Assembly (NCBI RefSeq): GCF_014648855.1 | Contig: NZ_BMRX01000002.1 | Coordinates: 1-64,000, forward strand | DNA from: Streptomyces parvulus | Lineage (GTDB): Bacteria > Actinomycetota > Actinomycetes > Streptomycetales > Streptomycetaceae | Direction: 5' to 3' | DNA: 64,000 nt | Part shown: piece by piece, positions 11,064 through 19,499 of the stretch | How positions within the stretch are numbered: the first letter of the stretch is position 1 | Layout of the letters: every line of letters starts with the position of its first letter | Notes under the pieces: model-generated | Database searches by the model: none | What the model was told of the DNA's origin: nothing | The model's input: the letters and a program-made list of their open reading frames with translations, nothing else | Position numbers and translations under genes: made by a program

Positions 11064-12731
11064 ATGCACCTGCGCGTCCCGAGACCCCGGAGCCTGGCCG
11101 GGCAGCTCTTCGCCATGCAGGCCGTCCTGATAGCGGTCGTCGTGGTCGGGTACGCGCTGTTCACCTACATCAGCGACCGGGGGCAGGCGGAGGACGCGGC
11201 GGGGCGGCAGGCCAGGGCGGTCTCGCTGGCGATCGCGGACTCGCCCTCGGTGGTGGCCGCGATCGGCACCGCGGACCCGACGGCGCGGCTCCAGCCGTAC
11301 GCGGTGCGGGTCATGCGGGACACCGACGTGGACTTCGTGACGATCATGGACCCGTACGGCATCCGCTGGACCCACCCCGACCCGGCGCAGATCGGCCACC
11401 CCTTCCAGGGGCACATCGAGCGGGCACAGCGGGGCGAGACCTTCACGGAGACCTACACCGGCACGCTCGGGCCCTCGGTGCGGGCGGTCACACCGGTGCT
11501 GGACGGCGACCGGGTCGTCGGCCTGGTCAGCGCCGGGATCAAGGTCGAGGAGATCAGCAAACGGGCGCAGGAGCAGCTCACCGCGCTGTCGGGGGTGGCC
11601 GCGGGGGCGCTGCTGCTCGGCGCGGTCGGCACCTACGTGATCAACGCGCGGCTGCGCCGGCACACGCACGGCATGAACGCGGACGAGCTGAGCCGGATGC
11701 ACGACTACCATCAGGCGGCGCTGCACGCGGTGCGCGAAGGGCTGCTGATGCTGGACGGGCAGTACCGGGTCGCGCTGATCAACGACGGTGGACGGGAGCT
11801 GCTGGGCGTGAGCGGTGACGTGGTGGGCGCCTCGGTGGCGGACCTCGGGCTGCCCGCGCAGCTGACGGGGGCGCTGCTGGCGTCGGAGCCCCGGGTGGAC
11901 GAGGTGCACCTGGCGGCGGAGCGGGTGCTGGTGGTCAACACCTCGCCGGTCTCCGGCGGTGAGCGCCGGGGCACGGTGGTGACCCTGCGGGACGTGACCG
12001 AGCTGCAGTCGCTGACGGGCGAGCTGGACTCCGAGCGGGGGTTCACCCAGGCGCTGCGCTCGCAGGCGCACGAGGCCGCGAACCGGCTGCACACGGTGGT
12101 GTCGCTGATCGAACTGGGGCGTGCCGAGGAGGCCGTGGAGTTCGCGACGGCCGAGCTGGAGCTGGCCCAGGCGCTCACCGACCAGGTGGTGGCGGCCGTG
12201 GGCGAGCCGGTGCTGGCGGCGCTGCTGCTGGGCAAGACCGCGCAGGCCAACGAGCGCGGCGTGGAGCTGGTCGTGGCGCGGGAGAGCCGGCTGGACGACG
12301 GTCTGCTGCCGCCGTCGCTGCCCGCCAGGGACCTGGTGACGATCCTGGGCAACCTGGTGGACAACGCGGTGGACGCGGCGCAGGGCGCGGTGCCCTCGCG
12401 GGTGACGGTGGCGGCCTACACGGAGTCCGTGGCGGACGGCCCGGAGCTGGTGATGCGGGTGTCGGACACGGGTGCCGGCGTCGACCCCGCCCACGCCGAC
12501 CTGGTCTTCCAGCGGGGCTTCTCGACCAAGCCCGCCGGCGAGGGCGGGCGCGGCCTGGGACTGGCGCTGGTCCGGCAGGCGGTCAGGCGCCACGGCGGCA
12601 CCCTCACCGTCACGGAGGCGGAGGGCGGCGGCGCCCTGTTCGAGGCGCGGCTGCCGCTGGGCGACGCCGGGAGCGGCACGGCGACGCCGGCCACCTTGGC
12701 GGGCAGACCCGGGCCGGGAGGCTCGGTATGA
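11064..12731 (+). CDS. CitA/DcuS-family sensor histidine kinase
   Basis: 555 residues. TM1 at about 17-35, an extracytoplasmic single-Cache sensor (about 40-170), TM2 at about 175-195, a cytoplasmic PAS domain (about 215-310), the phospho-accepting helix SQAHEAANRLHTVVSLIELG (H336), and a HATPase domain with NLVDNAVDAA, DTGAGV and GRGLGLALV boxes. This is the architecture of citrate/C4-dicarboxylate sensors, and the divergent dctA supports dicarboxylates as signal. ATG 11064 is chosen; longer in-frame sequence runs through the intergenic region without a ribosome site. The stop overlaps the response regulator start (ATGA). Confidence 0.9.
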   Translation: MHLRVPRPRSLAGQLFAMQAVLIAVVVVGYALFTYISDRGQAEDAAGRQARAVSLAIADSPSVVAAIGTADPTARLQPYAVRVMRDTDVDFVTIMDPYGIRWTHPDPAQIGHPFQGHIERAQRGETFTETYTGTLGPSVRAVTPVLDGDRVVGLVSAGIKVEEISKRAQEQLTALSGVAAGALLLGAVGTYVINARLRRHTHGMNADELSRMHDYHQAALHAVREGLLMLDGQYRVALINDGGRELLGVSGDVVGASVADLGLPAQLTGALLASEPRVDEVHLAAERVLVVNTSPVSGGERRGTVVTLRDVTELQSLTGELDSERGFTQALRSQAHEAANRLHTVVSLIELGRAEEAVEFATAELELAQALTDQVVAAVGEPVLAALLLGKTAQANERGVELVVARESRLDDGLLPPSLPARDLVTILGNLVDNAVDAAQGAVPSRVTVAAYTESVADGPELVMRVSDTGAGVDPAHADLVFQRGFSTKPAGEGGRGLGLALVRQAVRRHGGTLTVTEAEGGGALFEARLPLGDAGSGTATPATLAGRPGPGGSV

Positions 12732-13414
12732 CGGCGGAGCAGCCCATCCGGGTGCTGGTCGTCGAGGACGACCCGGTCGCCGCCGACGCGCACGTGATGT
12801 ACGTCGGCCGGGTGCCGGGGTTCGTGGCCGTCGGCAAGGCGCACACCGGCGCGGAGGCCCGGCGCCTGCTCGACCGTACGCCGGTGGACCTGCTGCTGCT
12901 GGACCTGCACCTGCCGGACGTGCACGGCCTGCAGCTGGCCCGTTCGCTGCGCGCCGCCGGACATCACACCGACGTGATAGCCGTGACGTCGGCACGGGAC
13001 CTGACGGTCGTGCGGGAGGGCGTGTCGCTGGGCGTCGTCCAGTACGTCCTGAAGCCGTTCACCTTCGCCACCCTGCGCGACCGGCTCGTGCGGTACGCGG
13101 AGTTCCGCGGCACGGCCGGCGAGGCGAGCGGCCAGGACGAGGTGGACCGCGCCCTCGCCACCCTCCGCGCCCCCGGCCCCGCCGCCCTCCCCAAGGGCCT
13201 GAGCGGCCCGACCCTGGAACGCGTCACGGGCGCGCTGCGGGCCTCCGAGGAGGGACTCACCGCGGCCGGAGTCGCCGAATCGGTGGGCATCTCCCGCATC
13301 ACGGCCCGGCGTTACCTGGAACACCTGGTGGACGCGGGCCGGGCGGGGCGGAGCCCGCTCTACGGCCAGGTGGGGCGGCCGGAGTTGGTGTACCGGTGGG
13401 CGCGGGGCCGGTAG
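12728..13414 (+). CDS. CitB/DcuR-family response regulator
   Basis: 228 residues. Receiver domain with acidic pair D13-D14, phospho-acceptor D59 in LLLLDLHLP, T87 and K109, followed by a C-terminal helix-turn-helix around SVGISRITARRYLEHLVDAG. That matches the CitB/DcuR output domain rather than OmpR or NarL. It overlaps the kinase gene by 4 nt and is probably translated with it. The likely target is the dctA promoter immediately upstream of the kinase. No terminator is evident after the stop, and the next gene is convergent. Confidence 0.9.
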   Translation: MTAEQPIRVLVVEDDPVAADAHVMYVGRVPGFVAVGKAHTGAEARRLLDRTPVDLLLLDLHLPDVHGLQLARSLRAAGHHTDVIAVTSARDLTVVREGVSLGVVQYVLKPFTFATLRDRLVRYAEFRGTAGEASGQDEVDRALATLRAPGPAALPKGLSGPTLERVTGALRASEEGLTAAGVAESVGISRITARRYLEHLVDAGRAGRSPLYGQVGRPELVYRWARGR

Positions 13415-13445
13415 CGGGCCGTCCGCCGTCGTCCCCCGCTCAGAC

Positions 13446-13985
13446 TCACGCCGCCCTCGCGTACCGCACCACCTGCGAGGCGAGCCCCGCCACCGCGAGC
13501 GCCTCCAGCGCCGAGAGCCCGACGAGCAGGCCTCCGACGTTCCCGTTGGACCAGAAGACGGTCAGCGCGGCCAGCGGTACCGCGCAGAACGCCGTCAGGT
13601 CGATCACGGCCTGTATCGCCTTGCGGGACCGGCGCCGGGTGTCGCCGCGGTGGTGCGCCTCCCACCCGAAGGTGGTGAAACCGCCCCCGCGCGCGGCGAG
13701 TTCGGCCAGCCGGGGGCCCAGGTCGTCCCGGACGTAGAGCCCGATCGCCGAGATCTTCTCGTCGTTGACGAGGTAGGTCCACCCGAGGACGACGCAGACC
13801 GGCGGCAGCGCCAGGAGCATCGAGGGCTGCTTCGCCTGGGCCGCCGCGGCGATGACGGCCGCCACGACCGCGAGTGTCACGTAGAGGAGATTGTCCCGGA
13901 ACCCGATCCTCGCCCTCTGCTCGCTCTTGACGCTCTCGTACTCGGCGAGCAGCAACTGCCCTACCGTGACGTCCTGTTCCGGCAC
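13446..13985 (-). CDS. Conserved membrane protein, function unknown
   Basis: 179 residues with an N-terminal cytoplasmic helix rich in charged residues (YESVKSEQRARIGFRDN) and four predicted membrane segments in two pairs: LLYVTLAVVAAVIAAAA with MLLALPPVCVVLGWTYLV, then AVIDLTAFCAVPLAALTVFW with GLLVGLSALEALAVAGLA. A charged cytoplasmic loop (about residues 75-125) separates them. The GTG start at 13985 is preferred because GGGAGG precedes it by 5 nt; an upstream ATG at 14015 adds 10 charged residues. It is convergent with the two-component system and divergent from the sugar importer. I do not recognise a named family. Confidence 0.75.
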   Translation of the reverse strand: MPEQDVTVGQLLLAEYESVKSEQRARIGFRDNLLYVTLAVVAAVIAAAAQAKQPSMLLALPPVCVVLGWTYLVNDEKISAIGLYVRDDLGPRLAELAARGGGFTTFGWEAHHRGDTRRRSRKAIQAVIDLTAFCAVPLAALTVFWSNGNVGGLLVGLSALEALAVAGLASQVVRYARAA

Positions 13986-14128
13986 TCGGCCCTCCCTTTC
14001 CCGGCGGTAGCCCATGACTATGCCGGAGACCCGGCCCCCTGTGCCGGTCCGGCTCCCGGGCGGAGCCGCGCGGTCCGTGCCCGTGCGGTCCCGGAACCGG
14101 CTCCCCCGAATCCCCACTCGCAGGAGCA

Positions 14129-14158
14129 TTGACCTGACTAGACCACTCCTCTTACGTT
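14129..14158 (+). promoter_or_regulatory. Promoter with DasR-like operator for the sugar ABC operon
   Basis: TTGACC (14129-14134), an 18-nt spacer and TACGTT (14153-14158) form a good vegetative-type promoter 52 nt before the gene. The spacer contains ACCTGACTAGACCACT (14132-14147), whose right half CTAGACCACT is identical to the GntR/DasR consensus half-site; the left half is degenerate. Confidence 0.5.
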
Positions 14159-14209
14159 CGCCGAGCAGCCGTCCCGGCCACAGTGTCGTGCCCGTAGGAG
14201 GTCGTGTCC

Positions 14210-15580
14210 GTGCGTCCCAGCTTCCGGTTCACCGCTCTGCTCACCCTCACCGCGCTCACCTCCACGGCGCTCGCCGCCTGCGGAAGCGGCTCCGGCAGCG
14301 ATCCGGACACGGTGAAGGTCTCCTTCAAGCAGTCGACGGACAACTCCATCAAGGTGATGGACACGTATCTCGCCGGCATCAAGAAGCAGTTCGAGAAGGC
14401 CAACCCGGGCAAGAAGGTCGAGCTCGTCCCCATCAAGGCCCCGGACGCGGAGTACTACACCAAGCTCCAGCAGATGCTCCGCTCCCCCAAGACGGCGCCG
14501 GACCTGGTCTACGAGGACACCTTCCTCATCAACTCCGACATCACCAGCGGGTACTTGAAGCCCCTCGACCCGTACCTGGAGAAGTGGAAGGACTGGGGCC
14601 AGTTCATCGACACGTCCAAGGCCGCGACCGAGGGCGAGGACGGCAAGACCTACGGGGTCCCGGACGGCACCGACACACGCGGGCTCTGGTTCAGCAAGGA
14701 CGTGTTCGCCAAGGCAGGGCTGCCGGCCAACTGGCAGCCGAAGACGTGGGACGAGGTCCTCGACGCAGCCCGCGCCATCAAGGAGAAGGTCCCGGGCGTC
14801 ACACCCCTCAACGTGTACACGGGCAAGCCGGCCGGCGAGGCCGCCACCATGCAGGGCTTCCAGATGCTGCTGTACGGCACGAACGACGGGGCCTCGGACC
14901 CGATGTACGACAAGGACACCAAGAAGTGGATCACGGCGGGGAAGGGCTTCGAGGACTCCCTCGCCTTCGTCGAGAGCGTGTACAAGGAGAAGCTCGGCCC
15001 GGAGGTCTCCGACGCGCTCGACCCCAACTTCGGCACCAAGGTGCGCGGTGAGCTGCTGCCGCAGGGCAAGCTGGGCATCGCCCTGGACGGCTCCTGGCTG
15101 CCGCAGGACTGGCTGGAGGGCAGCGGGCACGAGTGGCCCGAGTGGTCGAAGGAGCTGGGCCTGGCGGCCATGCCGACGCAGCACGGCCAGGCGCCCGGCA
15201 GGGTGAGCATGTCCGGCGGCTGGGCCTGGTCGGTCCCGGCCAAGGCGGCCAACCCCGACCTGGCCTTCGAGTTCGTCAAGACGATGCAGACCAGGGCCAA
15301 CGCCCAGAAGTGGTACGTCGCCAACTCCGGCATCGCGGTCCGCGAGGACGTCGCGAACGACCCCGCCTACACCGCCGCCCAGCCGGGCATCAAGTTCTTC
15401 ACCGACCTGGTCGAGAGCACCCACTACCGGCCCGCCTACCCGGCGTACCCGAAGGTGTCGGTGGCGGTCCAGGAGGCGATGGAGGGCGTGACGACCGGCG
15501 ACCTCTCGGTCGAGGAGGCGGCGCGCGGCTACGACGAGGCGCTCAAGGAGGCCACCGACAACCAGGTGGTGAGCAGGTGA
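14210..15580 (+). CDS. Sugar ABC transporter substrate-binding lipoprotein
   Basis: 456 residues, an extracellular solute-binding protein of the MalE/UgpB type (family 1), anchored as a lipoprotein. The signal peptide ends in LAAC, with lipidated C24, followed by a GSGSGSD linker. The start is GTG 14210: AGGAGG at 14196-14201 is 8 nt before it but only 2 nt before the alternative GTG 14204. It heads an operon with two permeases; the stop overlaps permease 1 (GTGA). No ATPase gene is nearby, so a shared MsiK-type ATPase is expected. The exact sugar cannot be told from sequence. Confidence 0.9.
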   Translation: MRPSFRFTALLTLTALTSTALAACGSGSGSDPDTVKVSFKQSTDNSIKVMDTYLAGIKKQFEKANPGKKVELVPIKAPDAEYYTKLQQMLRSPKTAPDLVYEDTFLINSDITSGYLKPLDPYLEKWKDWGQFIDTSKAATEGEDGKTYGVPDGTDTRGLWFSKDVFAKAGLPANWQPKTWDEVLDAARAIKEKVPGVTPLNVYTGKPAGEAATMQGFQMLLYGTNDGASDPMYDKDTKKWITAGKGFEDSLAFVESVYKEKLGPEVSDALDPNFGTKVRGELLPQGKLGIALDGSWLPQDWLEGSGHEWPEWSKELGLAAMPTQHGQAPGRVSMSGGWAWSVPAKAANPDLAFEFVKTMQTRANAQKWYVANSGIAVREDVANDPAYTAAQPGIKFFTDLVESTHYRPAYPAYPKVSVAVQEAMEGVTTGDLSVEEAARGYDEALKEATDNQVVSR

Positions 15581-16533
15581 CCGCGGCCGCGCCGCGGCAC
15601 GCGGGCCCGGAGGTCGCCAAGCAGCCGCCGGGCTCGCCCGCCCCGGGGCCGGGCGGGCGCGGGCGGGGGGCCGGCGCCCGCCGGTCCCTGCTGCGCGCCC
15701 TGCCCGTCTCCCCCGCGGTCCTCCTGCTGCTGCTCTTCCTGGCCGGGCCCATCGCCTACTGCGTGGTCATCGCCTTCACCGACCTCCAGCTGACCGGGCA
15801 GGCCGAGGAGTCCTTCGTGGGCTTCGAGAACTTCCGGCGGGCCTTCCAGGACGAGGCGTTCCTCAACGCCGTGTGGCTGACCCTGGTGTTCACGGTGCTG
15901 TCCTCGCTGATCGGGCAGAACACCCTGGGGCTCGCGCTGGCCACGCTGATGCAGCGGGCCTCGAAGCCGGTCCGCACGCTCACCGGTGGCATCGTTGTCA
16001 CCGCCTGGGTGCTGCCGGAGGTGGTGGCGGGCTTCCTGCTCTACGCCTTCTTCCGCCGCGAGGGCACCCTCAACGCGGTCCTGGACTGGCTCCATCTGCC
16101 CTCGCAGAACTGGCTGTTCACGCTGCCGATCCTCGCGGTGTCCTTCGCCAACGTGTGGCGGGGCACCGCCTTCTCGATGCTGGTGTACTCGGCCGCCCTG
16201 AACGAGATCCCCAAGGAGGTCACCGAGGCCGCCGAGGTCGACGGCGCGGGTGGCTGGCGCCGCATGTGGCACGTCACGCTGCCGATGATCCGGCGCTCCA
16301 TCGGCACCAACCTCATGCTCAACACCCTCCAGACGCTGTCGGTCTTCGGGCTGATCTGGGTGATGACGCGGGGCGGCCCCAGCGGCAGGAGCCAGACCCT
16401 GCCGCTGTTCATGTACGAACAGGCCTTCCAGAACAGTCTGATCGGCTACGGCACCGCGGTGGCCCTGCTGCTGTTGCTGATCGGCTCGCTGTTCTCGGTC
16501 GTGTACCTGCGCCTGCTCCGGACGGAGGTCTGA
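15577..16533 (+). CDS. Sugar ABC transporter permease 1 (MalF type)
   Basis: 318 residues, six membrane helices after a Pro/Gly/Arg-rich cytoplasmic tail of about 40 residues. The inner-membrane-component signature appears as EVTEAAEVDGAGGWRRMWHVTLPMI, the EAA loop that docks on the ATPase. The GTG start overlaps the binding-protein stop by 4 nt. It pairs with permease 2 to form the channel. No cognate ATPase is encoded here. Confidence 0.93.
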   Translation: MTAAAPRHAGPEVAKQPPGSPAPGPGGRGRGAGARRSLLRALPVSPAVLLLLLFLAGPIAYCVVIAFTDLQLTGQAEESFVGFENFRRAFQDEAFLNAVWLTLVFTVLSSLIGQNTLGLALATLMQRASKPVRTLTGGIVVTAWVLPEVVAGFLLYAFFRREGTLNAVLDWLHLPSQNWLFTLPILAVSFANVWRGTAFSMLVYSAALNEIPKEVTEAAEVDGAGGWRRMWHVTLPMIRRSIGTNLMLNTLQTLSVFGLIWVMTRGGPSGRSQTLPLFMYEQAFQNSLIGYGTAVALLLLLIGSLFSVVYLRLLRTEV

Positions 16534-16537
16534 CCCG

Positions 16538-17386
16538 ATGGCCGTGAAGACGCGCACGCCCGCCGGGCGCCGCACCCGGCGCCGGCTGGCCGCCGACGCG
16601 GGACTCCTGGTGGTGGCGGCGGCCTTCGTGCTGCCGCTGGCCTGGGTGGTGCTGTCCGCCCTCGACCCGCAGGCGGGTCTGCGGGTGAAGGTGCCCGACG
16701 GGCTGACCCTGGACAACTTCGACGCGATCCTCACCCCGGAGATCACCTTCACCCCGCTGCTCAACAGCCTGGTCCTGTGCGGCGGCGCGACCCTGCTGAC
16801 GGTGGCCTGCGCGGCGCTCGCCGCGTATCCGCTCTCCCGTTTCCGCTCCCGGCTCAACCGGCCGTTCCTGCTGACCGTGCTCTTCGCGACCAGCCTGCCG
16901 ATCACGGCGATCATGGTGCCGGTCTACGCGCTGTTCGTGCGGGTGAACCTGATCGACACCATGCAGGGGACCGTCTTCTTCTTCGCCGCCTCCCAACTGC
17001 CCTTCGCCATCTGGCTGATGAAGAACTTCATGGACGGCGTGCCCAAGGAACTGGAGGAGGCGGCGTGGACGGACGGGGCCTCCTCCTTCCAGTCCCTGCT
17101 GCGCATCGTGCTGCCGCTGATGGGTCCGGGGGTGGCGGTGGTGACGGTGTTCTCGTTCGTCATGATGTGGGGCAACTTCTTCGTCCCCTTCATGCTGCTG
17201 CTCTCCCCGGACCAGATGCCGGCCTCGGTCAGCATCAACGACTTCTTCGGCAACCGGGGCATGGTCGCGTACGGTCAGCTGGCGGCGTTCTCCATCGTCT
17301 ACTCGACGCCGGTCGTGCTGCTGTACGTGCTGATCTCCCGGCGGCTGGGCGGCGGCTTCGCGCTGGGCGGGGCGGTCAAGGGGTGA
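16538..17386 (+). CDS. Sugar ABC transporter permease 2 (MalG type)
   Basis: 282 residues, six membrane helices. The EAA loop reads ELEEAAWTDGASSFQSLLRIVLPLM. It starts 4 nt after the permease 1 stop, so it is tightly operonic, and is the last gene of the importer operon. I find no clear terminator hairpin; the following 129 bp are very G-rich. Confidence 0.93.
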   Translation: MAVKTRTPAGRRTRRRLAADAGLLVVAAAFVLPLAWVVLSALDPQAGLRVKVPDGLTLDNFDAILTPEITFTPLLNSLVLCGGATLLTVACAALAAYPLSRFRSRLNRPFLLTVLFATSLPITAIMVPVYALFVRVNLIDTMQGTVFFFAASQLPFAIWLMKNFMDGVPKELEEAAWTDGASSFQSLLRIVLPLMGPGVAVVTVFSFVMMWGNFFVPFMLLLSPDQMPASVSINDFFGNRGMVAYGQLAAFSIVYSTPVVLLYVLISRRLGGGFALGGAVKG

Positions 17387-17515
17387 GCGGGGCGGGCGCG
17401 GCGGGGCGAGGGCGGCGCGGGGGGGGCGTGCGGGGGTCCGTGCGCGCCCGTAGGTTCGCACAATCCGTATCGCTGGCTGAACAGCCCGTAGTCAGCGGGG
17501 CCCCGTACCCCTACG

Positions 17516-18229
17516 GTGTGCCGCGTGCGCCGACCCTCATCCCACCCGAACCAGTCGGGTCCCCCGTTCAACGCCCTCGCCGCCCGCCGGCTGCGTGCCG
17601 CCCTCAACATGGGACCCGAGCACGTCGCCCACGGCATACGCGTCTCGTACGGCCTGCCGTACGTCACGCCCGACCTCGTCGTCGCCTGGGAGCGGGGGAC
17701 GATCGCCCCCCAGAACCCGGAGCTGACCGCGCTCGCCGGGGTGCTCTGGTGCTCCCCCGGTGAGCTGATCGGCCGGCCGCAGACCCTGCGCGAGCACCGG
17801 GTGGCCCGCGGCCTCGCGCCCGAGGACGTGGCGCGCACCGTGGGGCTCGCCCTCGCGGCGTACCTGCGGATGGAGGAGACGGACGACTGGCGCGGCACCG
17901 ACCGCCAGTCGGCCCAGCTCGCCGACGTGCTCGGCCTGTCGCTGCCGGACTTCGTGACCGTCACGGGCCGCGAGGAGAAGCTGGCCGACCTGCTGACCAG
18001 CGCGGTCAGCACCCGCTGGCAGGGCTATGTGCGCCCGGTCGCCAAGCTGGCGCCGCTGGACCGGCGGGTGCTGGAGAACGTCCTCCAGGTGCTGCACCAG
18101 GACTACCAGGGGCACATGGCGTCCACCCTCAGCTGGGGCGGGGGCACCGGTGACGCCGGCGCCGGGGGGCGCGACTTCCTCGACCGGATCGTGGAGCACT
18201 TCTGGTCGGCGGTCGAGAGGCACCCGTGA
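17516..18229 (+). CDS. XRE-family helix-turn-helix DNA-binding protein
   Basis: 237 residues. Two helix-turn-helix-like segments in series: residues about 22-60 (LAARRLRAALNMGPEHVAHGI...VVAWERG) and about 90-125 (LREHRVARGLAPEDVARTVGL...YLRMEETDDW), then an alpha-helical C-terminal part. The repeated Cro/C1-like unit suggests a DNA-binding regulator rather than an enzyme. Start codon choice is uncertain: GTG 17516 and GTG 17525 are both possible and neither has a good ribosome site. It is convergent with pfkA, and no target is evident in the window. Confidence 0.8.
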   Translation: MCRVRRPSSHPNQSGPPFNALAARRLRAALNMGPEHVAHGIRVSYGLPYVTPDLVVAWERGTIAPQNPELTALAGVLWCSPGELIGRPQTLREHRVARGLAPEDVARTVGLALAAYLRMEETDDWRGTDRQSAQLADVLGLSLPDFVTVTGREEKLADLLTSAVSTRWQGYVRPVAKLAPLDRRVLENVLQVLHQDYQGHMASTLSWGGGTGDAGAGGRDFLDRIVEHFWSAVERHP

Positions 18230-18270
18230 ACACCGCCGGCGGGCGGCCGGGCACCGGTCCGGACCGGCGG

Positions 18271-19296
18271 CTAGAAGACCGACTCCGCCTCGTCCATCCG
18301 GTCCTTCGGCACCGTCTTCAGCTCGGTGACGGCCTCGGCGAGCGGCACCATCACGACGTCGGTGCCGCGCAGGGCGGTCATGTGCCCGAACTCGCCGCGG
18401 TGCGCCGCCTCCACCGCGTGCCAGCCGAAGCGGGTGGCGAGCACCCGGTCGTAGGCGGTCGGCACGCCGCCGCGCTGGACGTGGCCGAGGATGACGGGCT
18501 TGGCCTCCTTGCCGAGGCGGCGCTCCAGTTCGTAGGCGAGGGCGGTGCCGATGCCCTGGAACCGCTCGTGGCCGAACTTGTCGATCGCGCCCTTGCCGTA
18601 GTCCATGGAGCCCTCGGCGGGGTGGGCGCCCTCGGCGACGCAGACGACGGCGAACTTCTTGCCGCGGGAGAACCGCTCCTCGACCATCTTGACCAGGTCG
18701 GCGGGGTCGAAGGGGCGCTCGGGCAGGCAGATGCCGTGGGCGCCGGCGGCCATGCCGGACTCCAGGGCGATCCAGCCCGCGTGCCGGCCCATGACCTCGA
18801 CGACCATCACGCGCTGGTGGGACTCGGCGGTGGTCTTGAGCCGGTCCATGGCCTCGGTGGCGACGCCGACGGCGGTGTCGAAGCCGAAGGTGCGGTCGGT
18901 GGAGGAGATGTCGTTGTCGATCGTCTTCGGCACGCCGACCACCGGCAGGCCGGCGTCGGAGAGCATCCGGGCGGCGGTCAGCGTGCCCTCGCCGCCGATC
19001 GGGATCAGCGCGTCGATGCCGAAGTTCTGGATCATGTCCGAGGCGTTCTCGCAGGCCTCGCGGAGCCGGTCGCGCTCCAGCCGGGAGGAGCCGAGGATGG
19101 TGCCGCCGCGGGCCAGGATGCCGCTGACGGCGTTCAGGTCCAGGGTGCGGTAACGGCCGTCCAGCAGGCCCGCGTAACCGTCCTCGAAGCCGATGACCTC
19201 GTCGCCGTAGTTGTCGACCGCTCGGTGCACGACCGACCGGATCACTGCGTTCAGGCCGGGGCAGTCGCCGCCTGCGGTGAGAACTCCGATACGCAT
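18271..19296 (-). CDS. pfkA: 6-phosphofructokinase PfkA
   Basis: 341 residues; phosphorylates fructose-6-phosphate in glycolysis. Motifs: GGDCPGLNAVIR (10-20), GSSRLE, PIGGEGTLTAA (99-109), PKTIDNDISSTDRTFGFDTA (123-142) and GRHAGW. Residue 104 is Gly, which goes with ATP use, while residue 124 is Lys, as in PPi-linked enzymes; this G104/K124 combination is known from actinobacterial ATP-PFKs. ATG 19296 is preceded by AGGAG. The neighbours across a divergent promoter are pta-ackA and then pyk, so lower glycolysis and acetate overflow are grouped. From memory it corresponds to pfkA2 of S. coelicolor. Confidence 0.95.
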   Translation of the reverse strand: MRIGVLTAGGDCPGLNAVIRSVVHRAVDNYGDEVIGFEDGYAGLLDGRYRTLDLNAVSGILARGGTILGSSRLERDRLREACENASDMIQNFGIDALIPIGGEGTLTAARMLSDAGLPVVGVPKTIDNDISSTDRTFGFDTAVGVATEAMDRLKTTAESHQRVMVVEVMGRHAGWIALESGMAAGAHGICLPERPFDPADLVKMVEERFSRGKKFAVVCVAEGAHPAEGSMDYGKGAIDKFGHERFQGIGTALAYELERRLGKEAKPVILGHVQRGGVPTAYDRVLATRFGWHAVEAAHRGEFGHMTALRGTDVVMVPLAEAVTELKTVPKDRMDEAESVF

Positions 19297-19499
19297 CGTG
19301 CTGTGTCTCCTGCTCGCTGTGGACACCGGTGAGCCGATGCAATTGTTCCACGGCCCGGGGGCCGAGGGGCACTGACGGGCGCCTTAGCTACTGCGAGAGG
19401 TATTGTCAAGAGGGTTCCGCTCACCCCGGTGGGCGATTTTTGTGCAGGGGCGGGCCGCCGCCGGAGCGCCACAGGACGAAGACGAAACGGAGAGCACGC
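19297..19499. promoter_or_regulatory. Divergent promoter region pfkA / pta-ackA
   Basis: 203 bp. The AT-richer patch CTTAGCTACTGCGAGAGGTA (19383-19402), followed by TTGTCAAGAGG, is the likely pta promoter zone. No strong dyad was found. Confidence 0.4.
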
